Positions 46,207-56,869 of a stretch of DNA of 64,000 nucleotides are shown one piece after another. Each line of letters begins with the position of its first letter. The first letter of the stretch is position 1. The stretch is from Nipponacmea schrenckii (Eukaryota > Mollusca > Gastropoda > Lottiidae). The position numbers and the translations under genes were made by a program. Location of the stretch: positions 2,418,001-2,482,000 of the forward strand of contig JAUJPP010000007.1 in the NCBI GenBank assembly GCA_030562195.1, read 5' to 3'. The notes under the pieces are model-generated. The model worked only from the letters and a program-made list of their open reading frames with translations, was not told the origin of the DNA and made no database searches.

Positions 46207-47276
46207 TTTATACGCCCACATTATAATGTGGTCGTATATTGTCGTCACCCCTGTCCGTCCGTCCGTGTTCGTCCGTCCGTCCGTCCGTCCGTCCACAATT
46301 GCTTGTGAACGCGATAGAGACTACAGTTTTTGTCGGATTTTGGATGAAATTTGCTGTGATCATTTACATTGATGAGATCTCGGACAAGTTCGAAATTGGC
46401 GATTTTTCGATGAACAGTTTTTGAGTTATTGCACTTGACGTAGTCAAAACGCGTCAAAATTGGTTTGTGAACGCGATAGAGACTACAGTTTTTATCGGAT
46501 TTGAATGAAACTTGCTGTGATCATTTATATTGAAGAGGTCTCAGATAAGTTTGAAATTGGTGATTTTTCGATAAACAGTTTTTGAGTTATTGCCCTTGAC
46601 TTAGTCAAAACGCGTTAAAATTGGCTTGTAAACGCTATAGAGACTACATTTTTCATTGGATTTGAATGAAACTTGCTGTGATCATTTATATTGATGAGGT
46701 CTTGGAAAAATTCAAAATAGGCTATTTTTCGTTTAATGGTTTTTGAGTTATTGTACTTGACTTAGTTAAAACCCGTCAAAATTGGCTTGTGAACGCGATA
46801 GAGATCACAATTTCCATTGGATTTGAATGAAATTTTGTGTCATCATTTATATTGATGAGATCTTAAACAAGTTTGATAGTGACGATTTTTTGTTGAATGT
46901 TCTTTGATTATTGCCCTTGTCTCAGTCAAAACAACAGTTTTCATCTGATTTGAATGAAATTTGGTGTGATCATTGAAGTTGATGAGATCTTGGTCAAGTA
47001 CGAAATTGACGATTTTTGGATAAACTGTTTTTGAGTTATTAGTCTTGACTTAGTCAAATCACTGCGAAATTGGCTTGTGATTGCAATAGACAGTTTTCAT
47101 AAAAAATAGCTAGTAAATACAATAGAGACTAGGTTTCATCTGATTTGAATCAAATTTGGTGTGAACATTTATATTGAGGAGAACTTGAATTAGACCTAAA
47201 TAATGTTAGAGTTTCTGCCTGTGTTAAAACAGAAAATATATTTTAAAGTGGGCGTATCTTGCTAGGCAACCACTTG
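46207..47276 (+). mobile_element. ATACGCCC-family element, complete copy with defined ends
   Basis: Absent from the paralogous block at 48.9 kb, so its ends can be read: head TATACGCCCACATTATAATG with a small hairpin, GTCGTCACCCCTGTCCGTCC, five to six subrepeats of about 150 bases (GGCTTGTGAACGCGATAGAG, TTTTTGAGTTATTGCCCTTG), tail GTGGGCGTATCTTGCTAGGC+AACCACTTGT. ATACGCCCAC and GTGGGCGTAT are exact inverted sequences near the two ends. Non-coding. Confidence 0.85.
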
Positions 47277-47452
47277 TTATAGAATGAATAGAGATACTGT
47301 TCAATTCCTAAGTAATTGTTTCTCATATTTAATTATTATTATTATTATTATTAGTATTATCATATACCGGTAGTGATTTTATCCCTATAAAAACTAACTT
47401 ATAATTACAACTTTATTGTCTGATTCTTTTATATCAATGAAATACTTCTGAG

Positions 47453-47883
47453 TAGGGCTGGCAAAATTTATCGAAATTCCGATTAATCGTTACCTGCCGA
47501 TTACGATTATCGATCTAAAATTTCATAATCGATTATCATGATTCAATAAATTATATCCAGTCAATGTTTTCAAACAACTGTTTACAAGATGGAATGAACA
47601 ATACTATCACAAAACCTACCAAATAATACCGCTATCGACTTTTAATACGACACAATAACGACAATAGGCCTATAAATAACAACAGTGTAGAGCGCCATCT
47701 GCTCGGAGGATATGCTACTTTCATTTTCAAATGTACTATGTTTACGATACTCGAATGTGGTTATCTCCCTTACTTAAAATAGACATGAAAATTCTACCGA
47801 TTATTAATCGATTATCGGTCGGTGCACGTCACCGATTATTTGCCGATAATCGATATTAAAATCATAATCGATTCCCAGCCCTA
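47453..47883. mobile_element. hAT-type MITE with 8-bp target duplication
   Basis: 431 bases. Ends TAGGGCTGG / CCAGCCCTA, then TCGATTA-rich subterminal sequence. CTTCTGAG stands at both flanks (47445-47452, 47884-47891). The duplicate block at 49040-49052 holds the unoccupied site. The TIR start TAGGGCTG is shared with the hAT transposase copy at 53798, a likely source of mobilising enzyme type. Confidence 0.93.
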
Positions 47884-47938
47884 CTTCTGAGTCTAATAAA
47901 TAAAACAGTCCTTACATTATGTTTTATTTGTTTCCCAG

Positions 47939-48005
47939 GCATATGAGGACTATATATTTTTTATTGTTGATTACACTGGCCAACACTCTGTTTGTTGCTT
48001 TTAAG
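47939..48005 (+). CDS. Exon-like block 1: AYEDYIFF...HSVCCF-stop
   Basis: A strong acceptor (TTTATTTGTTTCCCAG) precedes GCATATGAGG. The frame after it reads AYEDYIFFIVDY, TGQHSVCCF and TAA. The duplicate at 49098-49164 keeps the same frame with two replacements (I to M, Q to E). It could be the last exon of a gene or isoform ending here. It does not fit the phase of exon g, and I do not recognise the peptide. Confidence 0.4.
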
Positions 48006-48039
48006 GAAAGACTTGATTTTGGTAATTTTTATTTAAACT

Positions 48040-48140
48040 TTATCACCCAGGTAGTTCAAAATTAAGGTAATTTATTCATACAAAAAAATGTCGTATGTGA
48101 GCCACCGGAAACGTCCCTACGTATGGCAAACTTTTGGTCA
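48040..48140 (+). repeat. 100-bp repeat shared with 53395-53530
   Basis: TGTCGTATGTGAGCCACCGG+AAACGTCCCT and the CACCCAGGTA(G/T)TTCAAA(A)TTAAG stretch are common to both loci. Confidence 0.75.
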
Positions 48141-48160
48141 CAATGGCAGCCATGTTGAAT

Positions 48161-48202
48161 TTCCATAGAACTATAAATAAATTTATTTATAGTTCTATGG
48201 AA
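48161..48202. repeat. Perfect 42-base palindrome
   Basis: Each arm is 21 bases, TTCCATAGAACTATAAAT+AAA on the left, with no loop and no mismatch. It would extrude as a cruciform or give a hairpin RNA. Confidence 0.95.
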
Positions 48203-48642
48203 TTTCCCAATTGTACACCCGAATGCGATATACCTCGTGTTTACCATTTCCATGTTGGAAACACCGCACAAACTAGCGGTAATGAATACCTCTAGTCCTC
48301 CTATAATAATTGTGCATATACATATGCGCTCTGCACTTCGGCATACAAGCCAACTTCGAGGAAAAAACACAGCATGGTTTTTACTAAACTGGTATCAGTT
48401 TTTGGCCTGATATTGAAAACGCGATCAATTTTTTAGTTCATAAATTCTCAAGAAGGCACAACATTTGACCTATTTTGACGAAACTTGCTGAAATTGTTTG
48501 ATATCACCCACAGATGAGCCCTGTTGAAAAATAAAAATATGAATTATTGCCCTTGAACTTTAAAACGCGACCGATTTTTGGCTCGTATACACTACACTCT
48601 ACAAAGCACATTTCTTCTTAATTTTTGACGAAACTTGATGAA
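48203..48642 (+). repeat. Non-coding; worn ATACGCCC-family subrepeats from about 48400
   Basis: GGCACAACATTTGACC, GACGAAACTTGCTGAAATTG and GAATTATTGCCCTTGAAC are subrepeat words. No gene. Confidence 0.55.
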
Positions 48643-49179
48643 ACAATTATCTTACAACAATAAAGTGAGTTACATTAATATTATATACTTTAGGGATTCG
48701 TTTATTTAGATTTGTACAAAGGTATTTGTGAATTAAGATATCGTTTTTTATACAATTATAGTAATGAAATTACATAGGCCTATCAAATTTTGTTGTGATT
48801 TGGTGAAGGGGATGAAGTGCACCAATTTATTACAGATAATCATATGTTAAACTATTCTTACCTTTTACTTAATTTTGTTTTTTATAGAATGAATAGAGAT
48901 ACTGTTCATTTCCTAAGTAATTATTGGGATATTTTCTCATATTTAATTATAATTATTATTATTATCATATAGTGATTTTATCTCTATAAAAACTAACTTA
49001 TAATTACAACTTTATTGTCTGATTCTTTTATATCAATGATATACTCTGAGTCTAATAAATAATACAGTCCTTACATTATGTTTTATTTGTTTCCCAGGCA
49101 TATGAGGACTATATATTTTTTATGGTTGATTACACTGGCGAACACTCTGTTTGTTGCTTTTAAGGAAAGACTTGATTTA
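48643..49179 (+). repeat. Tandem-duplicated block, copy 2 (empty sites)
   Basis: Colinear with copy 1 but without the ATACGCCC element (uninterrupted at about 48884-48888) and without the hAT MITE (ATACTCTGAGTCTAATAAAT at about 49041). It carries its own AATAAA near 48666. Confidence 0.9.
49098..49164 (+). CDS. Exon-like block 2: duplicate of 47939-48005
   Basis: Same acceptor (TTTATTTGTTTCCCAG) and same frame, AYEDYIFFMVDY, TGEHSVCCF, stop. Flanks diverge straight after (GATTTAAGTCAATCTGAAG versus GATTTTGGTAATTT). Retention of the frame in both copies may reflect coding function or recent duplication. Confidence 0.4.
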
Positions 49180-49379
49180 AGTCAATCTGAAGTTTTTTTT
49201 GCTGCAAGCTACAGATTTATGCAATTTCAGATTTTTATTAAAAAAAATCGAGCATTATTATAGAACAATGCATTGACAGCCACAAATCAATATAATGTTA
49301 TAGAGAAAACAAAAAAAGAACATTCTAATATGATTAGACCATTGTTGGCTGTATTTTTCTTGAAGCATTTCTGAGAAAT

Positions 49380-50215
49380 AGTCTATATCGAAAAGTAACA
49401 TGTTAACATATTTCAGAACATTGCCACAGCTGATAAAAGTTTATCAATTTCTGTCTGCATTTTAGTCAGACAGGAATTTGCGTTTGTACACTTCCTCTGA
49501 GCAATCTTGTTTCATGCTCAAGCAGATGCCAGGAAACTGATCAAGGTGGCTGTTTAAAATATGATGCTTGAATGTTGCACCTAAGATCGCAAAAAGCGAG
49601 AAGATTTCTGTTCACAAGTTCATCGTTATAAGTATCCGCTTTTAGTTCTGATCGACTGCCACAAAAGATAACTATGCTGCCCTCTAAAAGACGGTCATCT
49701 TAGCAATAAACTGATCATCACGAATTTGTCGGCCATCAAAAACACCTGCTTTTATCTTCTCAAATGATAACCCTGGTATAGCTGTGATGATGTGTCGAAA
49801 CATTCACTTTCGATATTAAGTGCTTTGACAAATTATTTTATCAGACCTAATTTGATGTGAAGAGAAGGAAAGATGACCCTTTCTCTGTTTACAATTGCGT
49901 TATGTGTGATATTTGACATTCCTGCTTCGAGCGTTTCACGAATAGGCCAGTCCTTATGCGTTTACAACTGTCTAAAAAGAGTCCTAAATATTGAGGAACA
50001 CCCAGTTCTTTTAGAAGCCCTTCAATATCATGGCAGTAAACAAAGTAACTGTCTTCTAAAAAGGTGGTCACAAAAAACTAGTCACGTTTTCTTAAATATT
50101 GTTGTTATTGAGAACCACACGTCTAGACCAGGGTCTATATCATGCAGCACGCAATCATTAGTACAGTTTGAGGAGTGACGTCAAATGCGTTGTTCTAGAT
50201 CTTCTTTTCTAGGTC
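49380..50215 (-). pseudogene. Decayed multicopy invertebrate ORF (transposon-associated), minus strand
   Basis: Minus-strand reading in shifting frames gives FLEDSYFVYCHDIEGLLKEL (about 50071-50010), KDWPIRETLEAGMSNITHN (about 49955), IFPSLHIKLGLI, FVKALN and FKHHILNSHLDQFPG. These correspond in order to a protein family present in many copies in arthropod, mollusc and cnidarian genomes and generally regarded as transposon-derived; I know no established function. Stops, frameshifts and an internal gap show it is dead. Confidence 0.7.
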
Positions 50216-50865
50216 TAGCTTGATATGAATTAATGACAACTGCTAATACTAATATGAGGGTTCTTTTCTTTTCTTCTAGTTCTAACATCAGTATTATTTA
50301 TCATTTAACATTACATAACTTTACAAACTATTTAACTCTATCTACAGATCTTCGAAAAGACGATTAACTACAAAATAATATTACATAATAAATCAAATAT
50401 GATGTAATAATCAATACAAAACAAGTGTTTATAAAAATATAAAAGTTACACGTGCATAACGGAATTTTCTCAAAGTCTCAAGTCTAGATCTAAGCCTCAC
50501 ATGTAGGCCCTAATAAAGTAAACTTTAATATATATATCTTACAGGAGATAGCGCACATTTTAATCGCAACTAATACATGTAATAAATAAAATGTTAATGT
50601 TTGTGATACCGTGTTTGTATACTCTCAAAACTGTCCTAATTCTTGATCATTTCCTCTAAGTTCTTTCAGTTCTTTATTTCGTCTGCATCGTTGTTTACAA
50701 ACTTTCTAACGCTCTCTCCTGATTGGCTAAAAACCTAACGTCCGGTTAAGGGAAGATAACTACGATGTTACCGTTGCTATGGCAGACTACAAACAACACA
50801 CTAAAAAGAGGCGTTTTTATATATCGGGCTTACAGGTCGCATTTGAGATCAACAAATATGACACT
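50216..50865. other. Intergenic sequence, no gene seen
   Basis: AT-rich with no recognisable ORF, RNA or element end. Confidence 0.5.
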
Positions 50866-51326
50866 TTAAAGGGATAATAGGCGTTAGAATACACTCACCC
50901 TACGGCTTATATTTGTGTTTAATATTGACTATTAGTTAAATAAGTATGCATCCCACACTTCACCAAATTTTAAAAAGCCACAAAAAAAATATATTCGGAA
51001 TTTTAAAAAAACGTGAGCCAGCGACGATTCCATTCAGTTTGAGAATAAAAGCGTCTAGTAAATTCAACAGTAGGGGTCAAGGACGCATGAAAACCCACAT
51101 GTTAGAGTTACTTCCCTTTATATTTTACAATTTAAAAATCACTTGATGGGGGGCTTAAGCGTTTTATGATTAACTACTATATTTTTGGGGATTTATCGGA
51201 TTTTAGAGGGATTTTGATGTATAGGTATGACACCAAATAAGTCCACTGATGGATATATACTGTTATTGTCAAAATTTGAGTGAACTTAAATTTTTATGTT
51301 CGTTCTAACGCCCATTATCCCTTTAA
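50866..51326 (+). mobile_element. TTAA MITE family 1, copy 2, intact ends
   Basis: TTAAAGGGATAATAGGCGTT and AACGCCCATTATCCCTTTAA are near-perfect inverted termini with TTAA on both sides; 461 bases. The best-preserved copy of the family in the window. Confidence 0.9.
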
Positions 51327-51646
51327 CAGTGTTATCAACAAGATTTATGCCTTGTAATGTTAATGCCAGAAGCTTATGGAAGGCGGAATGGCCTTTAATT
51401 CAATGTTATTCATTGCTATTTCTTATTTCTTAATTCTAAATTCTTATCTCTTAATTTGTACGTTAAATTCAACATTTGTCGTCAAAAATTGACATTCGTA
51501 TACAAAAATCACAATTTTTATTAAAAATGGGAATTCTTTGCTAAACATTCGATTTTCTAATTATTAAATTGAATAATTAATAGAATACTTGCCAAAAATA
51601 TCTTCAAATACAAATCTACATAAACATGTCTAGCTAAACATATCTT

Positions 51647-53365
51647 CAAATGAAAATTGTCAAACACAAAACTCAACCAACAAATGTCCAAATACATATT
51701 TAACTAGAACTGTGAACAGCTCCGAGCGTGGCAACTATGCGTTATCCCATGGATTTCGAACATTTTGAAACTTCTAACCTGCTAGCTTTCAATTCCGGTA
51801 CTTTTCAGCCTCCAATTGTGGAACAAGCGTAACAATATTGTTAGATCTATAGACAGCTGATGTCACGGCCATTCTATATGGAAAATTTCAAGGTCATTGA
51901 AGGTGAAGGTCACAAGATTTAGAATTTCAAATTTTTAAAAAATTCAAACGGGCATAAATAATAAATGACGGACTAATTAAATTTTAAAGAAAATTTGCCA
52001 TTCTCGGAAAAATGGCGCATGCGCAACTAGCAATTGGAATTTTTTTCTTCTCGGGGGATACAAATTATTTTGTATAGCTAATATATACTGTTTTTGCTTA
52101 CATTCTTGAATTACACGGGATGTAGGGTCGCCTGAAATGAGATAAAAAACCGGAAGTCCCCACGCCCAAACCGGAAGTGATCAAAAAATTTTGATGATAT
52201 ATTTTTAATTGTGTTGCGTATTTATCTATATCCTGTAAATTTCAGATCGATCCGAATATTAGAGCCCGAAAGTGTTATATAACCGTCCAAAATTGCAAAA
52301 TAGTCAGATTTCGGTGGGCTATAAAACCGGAAAATAATATTTGTCATGCAACATCAGCACATCTATAGACAGCTGAGGTCAAGGACATTCTACATCTCAA
52401 ATGTCAAGGTCATTGAAGGTCAAGGTCACGAGATATAGAGTTTTAAATTTTTGAAAAATTCGAACGGGCATAAAAAAAATTCAAATTCGAAAATCAAAAT
52501 TCTGTTCCCAACATGTTTTAGATAAAGTATCAAGGTTTTGATAGACACCAAAATCATAAAAATCGGTCAATAATTGGCGGAATTAAAATTTTTTAAGAAA
52601 ATTTGCCATTTTTGAAAACTGCGCATGCGCAACATTCAATTTAATTTTTCTTCATCTCAGGGGATTAAAATCATTTAGTATAGCTTAAATATACTGTTTT
52701 TGTTTAGATTCTTGAATTACATGGGAAGCAGGGTCGCCCGACATGAGACGAAAAAACCGGAAGTCCCCACGCCCAAACCGGAAGTGATCAAAAAATTTTG
52801 ATGATGTAGTTTTAATTGCGCTGCCTATCTATCTATATCCTGTAAATTTCAGACCGATCCGACTATTAGGGCCCGAGCTAGCTTGAAATCTTATTTGCAT
52901 ATTATGCAATTAGCCACTTTCGGGTTAGCGAAAATATTATGTTAGATATTCATTTTTGATTCCAGCCCATACAAAAACCATTGGTGAAAACAAAAATAGT
53001 CTATCTTTTTCCGTTTGGGCTAGCGAGCTTCCCAAAAAAAAAAAAAAAAAAAAAAAAAAAATAATAATAATCCGAACGAAAACAAAGCGTGACAAATTTT
53101 ATTTGCCACGCAATAACAAATCTCGCTAAACAAATCTTGCGAAACCTTTGGGCTGGATGATAGAGGCTATCTATAGTCTATATCTTATTTGGCGATGGTT
53201 CTACAGCGACACCTGTCGTCATAATCATGACCTTCAAATATATTCATTATGTATTTGGAGAAATGTTTCGCAAGATTTGTTTAGCGAGATTTGTTATTGA
53301 ACATTTGTATTTGGACATTTGTTGGTTGAGTTTTGTGTTTGACAATATTCATTTGAAGATATATA
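51647..53365. mobile_element. Foldback element interrupted by repeat copy B
   Basis: Outer arms: CATATCTTCAAATG...CAAACACAAAACTCAACCAA, then CAAATGTCCAAATAC (51650-51697) and their reverse complement (53305-53361). Inner arms: a perfect 31-bp pair, AACAAATCTCGCTAAACAAA... (53117-53147) and its complement (53266-53296), with a loop of about 118 bases. The poly(A) repeat copy B lies inside the left arm only, so the right arm shows the pre-insertion sequence. Confidence 0.85.
51704..53116 (+). repeat. Poly(A)-tailed hairpin repeat, copy B
   Basis: Head CTAGAACTGTGAACAGCTCC, tail GGGCTAGCGAGCTTCCC + A28, then AATAATAATAAT and the hairpin GCGTGACAAA...TTTGCCACGC. Subfamily marker GTGGAACAAGCGTAACAATA is shared with copy C. 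Confidence 0.9.
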
Positions 53366-53797
53366 TTTAAAACTTTATCATCTAATTTTCACCTAGGTGA
53401 AAATATTTTTAGCTGTTCTGTCACATTATTTTCACCCAGGTATTTCAAATTAAGGTTTTTTAGTCATATAAAAAAAAGTGTCGTATGTGAGCCACCGGAA
53501 ACGTCCCTGCGTATGGCAAAATTTCGGTCACAGTTATAATGAAATAAATATTTTTAAATAATCAAATATTCCATATTTTGCTAATTTCAATTATATTACA
53601 ATCTATGTACCCTTAATTTGTCATTCGAATCTTGTTTTGTTGTTTTTTATGTTTTACGTCACTGAACGGCCTCCTTTTGGTTTTTTACGAATTTGATCCA
53701 TTGTTTTTAATTCATTCTCTTCATAGGAAAACCATGTACGGAAACAAGAGGTGTATTTCCACACATCTCCCCTCACACCTCTTGTTAGTAGTGATTC
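53366..53797. other. Non-coding, shares 100 bp with 48040-48140
   Basis: 53395-53530 repeats the CACCCAGGTATTTCAAATTA...GAGCCACCGGAAACGTCC stretch. The remainder is AT-rich without gene; the 76-codon ORF at 53632 has no support. Confidence 0.5.
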
Positions 53798-55030
53798 TAG
53801 GGCTGTCGGAAATAATCGATATTATCGATATTGATCTGAGCGTATCGATAATTCTAGTATAATAATATTGACGACATTGTTACCCTACTTTCACTTTTGA
53901 CATGGCAGACCATGATTGTGGTTATCGTAATCTTCACGACAATCAAAACTTTTCTAAACATTTGACCGCAGCATGGCGTCCTCTGATTTTGCTTTAGTGA
54001 AAAATGAAAAAGGAAAATCGGCGGTGTGGAAAAACTTTGGGTTTAAAAAAACTGCTGATGGAATACAATAATACAGTCATATGTAGAATGTGTGCTATGG
54101 AAATAAAGTACTGTAATAACACTACAAACGTGACACCGCATATGCGCAGACATCATCCTTCTAGAATTATGTCGACCGAACGCGAAAGTGGCGAAAACAT
54201 GTCAAATAGGCCTAGTCAAAGAACAAGATGGTGGAGATAGAGAACAAAAAAGCATCAACTTATTTCTTGGATATGATAAAATTATACCTCTTCCACAAAA
54301 TTCCTAAAGAGCAAACGAAATTACTAAAGCTATTGCTTTCTTCATCATAAAAGATTTATGACCGTTTGATGTTGTAGAAAACGAAGGATTCGTAAATTTA
54401 CTCAAAGTATTAGAACCAAGATACTGCGTTCCCAGCAGGTCCCATTTTTCAGAGGTACTAATTCCTGTCTTGTATACCAATGCTAAAACTATGGTTATGG
54501 AAAATATGAAAGGAGCTAAGCATGTATCCTTAACAACAGATTCATGGACATCAAGGGCCACTGACTCATACGTAACAATTACAAGCTCATTCCTAAAAGA
54601 TGATTGGTCATTCTCAAATTATGTGCTGCAGACTAGGAAGTTAAAAGAAAGTCGTACAGGTAGGTGAAAATGAAATGGAATTTACAATTTGAACCTGTCC
54701 CCACAAAAAAAACTGGCTTTAGATCTTCTGTATTTGGTCAGTTGCAAGTTTTGTCGACTGTTTTTTTTTTATATCAATACAATATTCAACAGCTTGTAAA
54801 CAGAACTCATCTATAACCTAGGCCAAATGAGATTTAATCTGGCTGCAGTTTTGTACACGTTGTAATAGTTACCTAATAAGCAGTAGAAGAATGGAATATT
54901 CCTGACAGACCAAGTTTGGTTACAGACAATGCCAGTAATATGTATGTGATGGCATCAGCTGGTGATTACCTCATTCATTTTGGTTGCTTTGCACACACTA
55001 TAAATTTTGAAGCCATGAAAGCCTTAAAAA
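53798..55030 (+). pseudogene. ZBED/hAT transposase, 5' part, two exons, decayed
   Basis: Element start TAGGGCTGTCGGAAATAATC at 53798. ATG 53973: SAVWKNFGFKKTADGI, a frameshift at about 54060, NTVICRMCAMEIKY and HMRRHH give a BED zinc finger (C-x2-C...H-x4-H). After stops at about 54304 and 54358: PRYCVPSRSHFSEVLIPVLY and LTTDSWTSRATDSYVTIT, hallmarks of the hAT (Ac/ZBED1-like) transposase. Donor at 54660, acceptor at 54883: EEWNIPDRPSLVTDNASNM and HFGCFAHTINFEAMKALK. The split Val codon fits, so the intron is genuine. A LINE interrupts at 55030. Two stops and one frameshift make it inactive. Confidence 0.88.
55025..55030. repeat. Target-site duplication TAAAAA, left
   Basis: TAAAAA here and at 57527-57532 flank the LINE. 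Removing the LINE and one copy rejoins the hAT frame as ALK-IQRVEKLL. Confidence 0.85.
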
Positions 55031-55033
55031 CAG

Positions 55034-56524
55034 TTGTCTTCGTTAAATGCAACCAAAAGTGCTGGTTTAGATAAATTAAATCCTCTATTTCTCAAATATG
55101 GTGCTTTTACGTTAAGTGATCCTTTGACACATATATATAATCTATGCATTGATGCAAATATATTTCCTGATAAATTCAAAGAAGCAAAAGTTTTACCACT
55201 GTATAAATCCGGCGCTAAATCTGATCCTAATAATTATAGACCAATTTCTGTATTATCTAGTGTATCTAAACCACTTGAAAGACATTATTCAAAACATATA
55301 AATAATTTCTTAAATAATAATAAGTTATTGTATTCGCACCAATCTGGTTTTAGGTCTAATAGTTCTTGTCAAACAGCTCTGACTAACATAATTGAAAACG
55401 TTTATGATGCAGTAAATAATAATCTTATGGTTGGTTCTATTTTCTTTGATTTTACAAAAGCATTTGATTTGATTTCCCATGAGATAATTATTGAAAAACT
55501 AAAACTATACAAATTTTCAAATGCATTAATAACCTTCATAAATTGTTACTTGTCGAATCGTACTCAGCGTTGTTACGTCAATGGAACTCTTTCGTCTTCT
55601 CGAAGTATAAAGTATGGAGTACCACAAGGATCAATTTTAGGTCCCTTGTTGTTTAATCTTTATATTAATGATTTGCCATTGCATATTAACTCTAACTGTG
55701 ATCTTTTTGCGGATGATACTACGATTTATACTTCTGGTAAATCGGTTACTGACATACAATTAAAATTGCAAGAAGATACTGATGCAATCTTAAACTGGTG
55801 TTCCTTTAATGTCATGATTTTAAATGAAAATAAGACCAAATGTATGTTAATTACAACTTCTCAAAAAAGAAAATATTCATCAGATTTATCAATTGAACTT
55901 AATAATCAATTTATTGAACAAGTTGAAAACTTTAAATTACTAGGTGTTACTGTGAATCAAAATCTCTCATGGACTCCGCACGTAAAGTTCGTTGCTAAAA
56001 TTTTAAATACTAAGTTATTTCAACTGCGACAGTTAAGAAAGATCATGCCTGAAAAATATAGATCTATTTTTTATAAATGTCACTTTCAACCATATTTGGA
56101 TTATTGTTCAAGTATTTGGGATTCGCACGACATTGCATCGGCCGATATTTTACACAGGCAACAAAAAATTGCTTTTAGATTAATTCTTGGTTCTAAGTAT
56201 AATACTGATTTGTCACTGAATCTTAAAAGGCTTAATATTTTTGACATTAAAACCAGGCATAATTTTAATTCGTATAAATTTATGTATAAAATTCTGAACA
56301 ACTTGTCTCCTTCCTACCTTTCAAGCCTCTTTAGCTATAAACAGACGCCTTATTCTAGCATAAATTCAAAACTTGTGGTGCAAAAACCACGAATCAATTT
56401 GATTAAACAAAGTATTAAATACAAAGGATCAATTTTATGGAATGGTCTAGACGAAAATATTAAATCAGCATCAGATTTTAAGACTTTTCGAAGGATGATT
56501 CTTGGTAATCTTTCATTAACATAA
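55034..56524 (+). CDS. Non-LTR retrotransposon reverse transcriptase (5'-truncated)
   Basis: Open for 496 codons; the annotated start is the truncation point, not a real initiation codon. Motifs: KSAGLDKLNPLFLK, EAKVLPLYKSG, NNYRPISVLSSVSK, IFFDFTKAFDLISH (motif A Asp), YGVPQGSILGPLLFNLYIND (motif B), CDLFADDTTIYTSG (catalytic ADD, motif C), NENKTKCM, FKLLGVTVNQNLSW, then a post-RT region to SDFKTFRRMILGN. This order is typical of LINE RTs of the CR1/Jockey group. The endonuclease domain is lost. The frame has no stops, so the insertion is recent. The 3' end matches the minus-strand fragment at 13165-13690. Confidence 0.93.
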   Translation: MSSLNATKSAGLDKLNPLFLKYGAFTLSDPLTHIYNLCIDANIFPDKFKEAKVLPLYKSGAKSDPNNYRPISVLSSVSKPLERHYSKHINNFLNNNKLLYSHQSGFRSNSSCQTALTNIIENVYDAVNNNLMVGSIFFDFTKAFDLISHEIIIEKLKLYKFSNALITFINCYLSNRTQRCYVNGTLSSSRSIKYGVPQGSILGPLLFNLYINDLPLHINSNCDLFADDTTIYTSGKSVTDIQLKLQEDTDAILNWCSFNVMILNENKTKCMLITTSQKRKYSSDLSIELNNQFIEQVENFKLLGVTVNQNLSWTPHVKFVAKILNTKLFQLRQLRKIMPEKYRSIFYKCHFQPYLDYCSSIWDSHDIASADILHRQQKIAFRLILGSKYNTDLSLNLKRLNIFDIKTRHNFNSYKFMYKILNNLSPSYLSSLFSYKQTPYSSINSKLVVQKPRINLIKQSIKYKGSILWNGLDENIKSASDFKTFRRMILGNLSLT

Positions 56525-56820
56525 GCATACTTCCTGTTACATGGGTATTCTTTTCACCAACTATAGGCTTACTTGCTGATGGCTATCTTAACAATTGTGT
56601 TTCTCCATGATTTAATGATTGAAGTAATAACAATTCTATTTTGGCCTAACTTGAACCATTTTGAAAATCTAAATTACTACTGTCGGGGGATGAGTAAACA
56701 TCCTTAAAGCTGGTCTTGAGCATGGACAAATCCTACCTCCCCCTCCATAGAAAATAAGAACATAAAATGGAGTAGGGTTGGGTAGCCCGCTCGCAGTACA
56801 TGCACTGACGCTTTGGCAAT

Positions 56821-56821
<1 letters not shown>

Positions 56822-56862
<41 letters not shown>
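56822..56862. repeat. Poly(T) tract, 41 bases
   Basis: Uninterrupted T run after ATTC, followed by TATATGTATG. It may mark the poly(A) end of an insertion in reverse orientation. Confidence 0.9.
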
Positions 56863-56865
<3 letters not shown>

Positions 56866-56869
56866 TGTA

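Larger units (their letters stand above)
45978..48030 (+). repeat. Tandem-duplicated block, copy 1 (with two insertions)
   Basis: AAACAATTATCTTACAAGAA, GGGATTCGTTTATTTAGATT, GGTGAAGGGGATGAAGTGCA, AGAATGAATAGAGATACTGT and TCAATGAAATAC occur in the same order at 48643-49179. Removing 46207-47276 (ATACGCCC element) and 47453-47883 (hAT MITE) makes the copies colinear, about 540 bases each. Confidence 0.9.

Noticed and set aside
48062..48370. 102-codon minus-strand ORF
   Set aside because: Spans a repeat, the 42-base palindrome and unrelated sequence; no recognisable domain.
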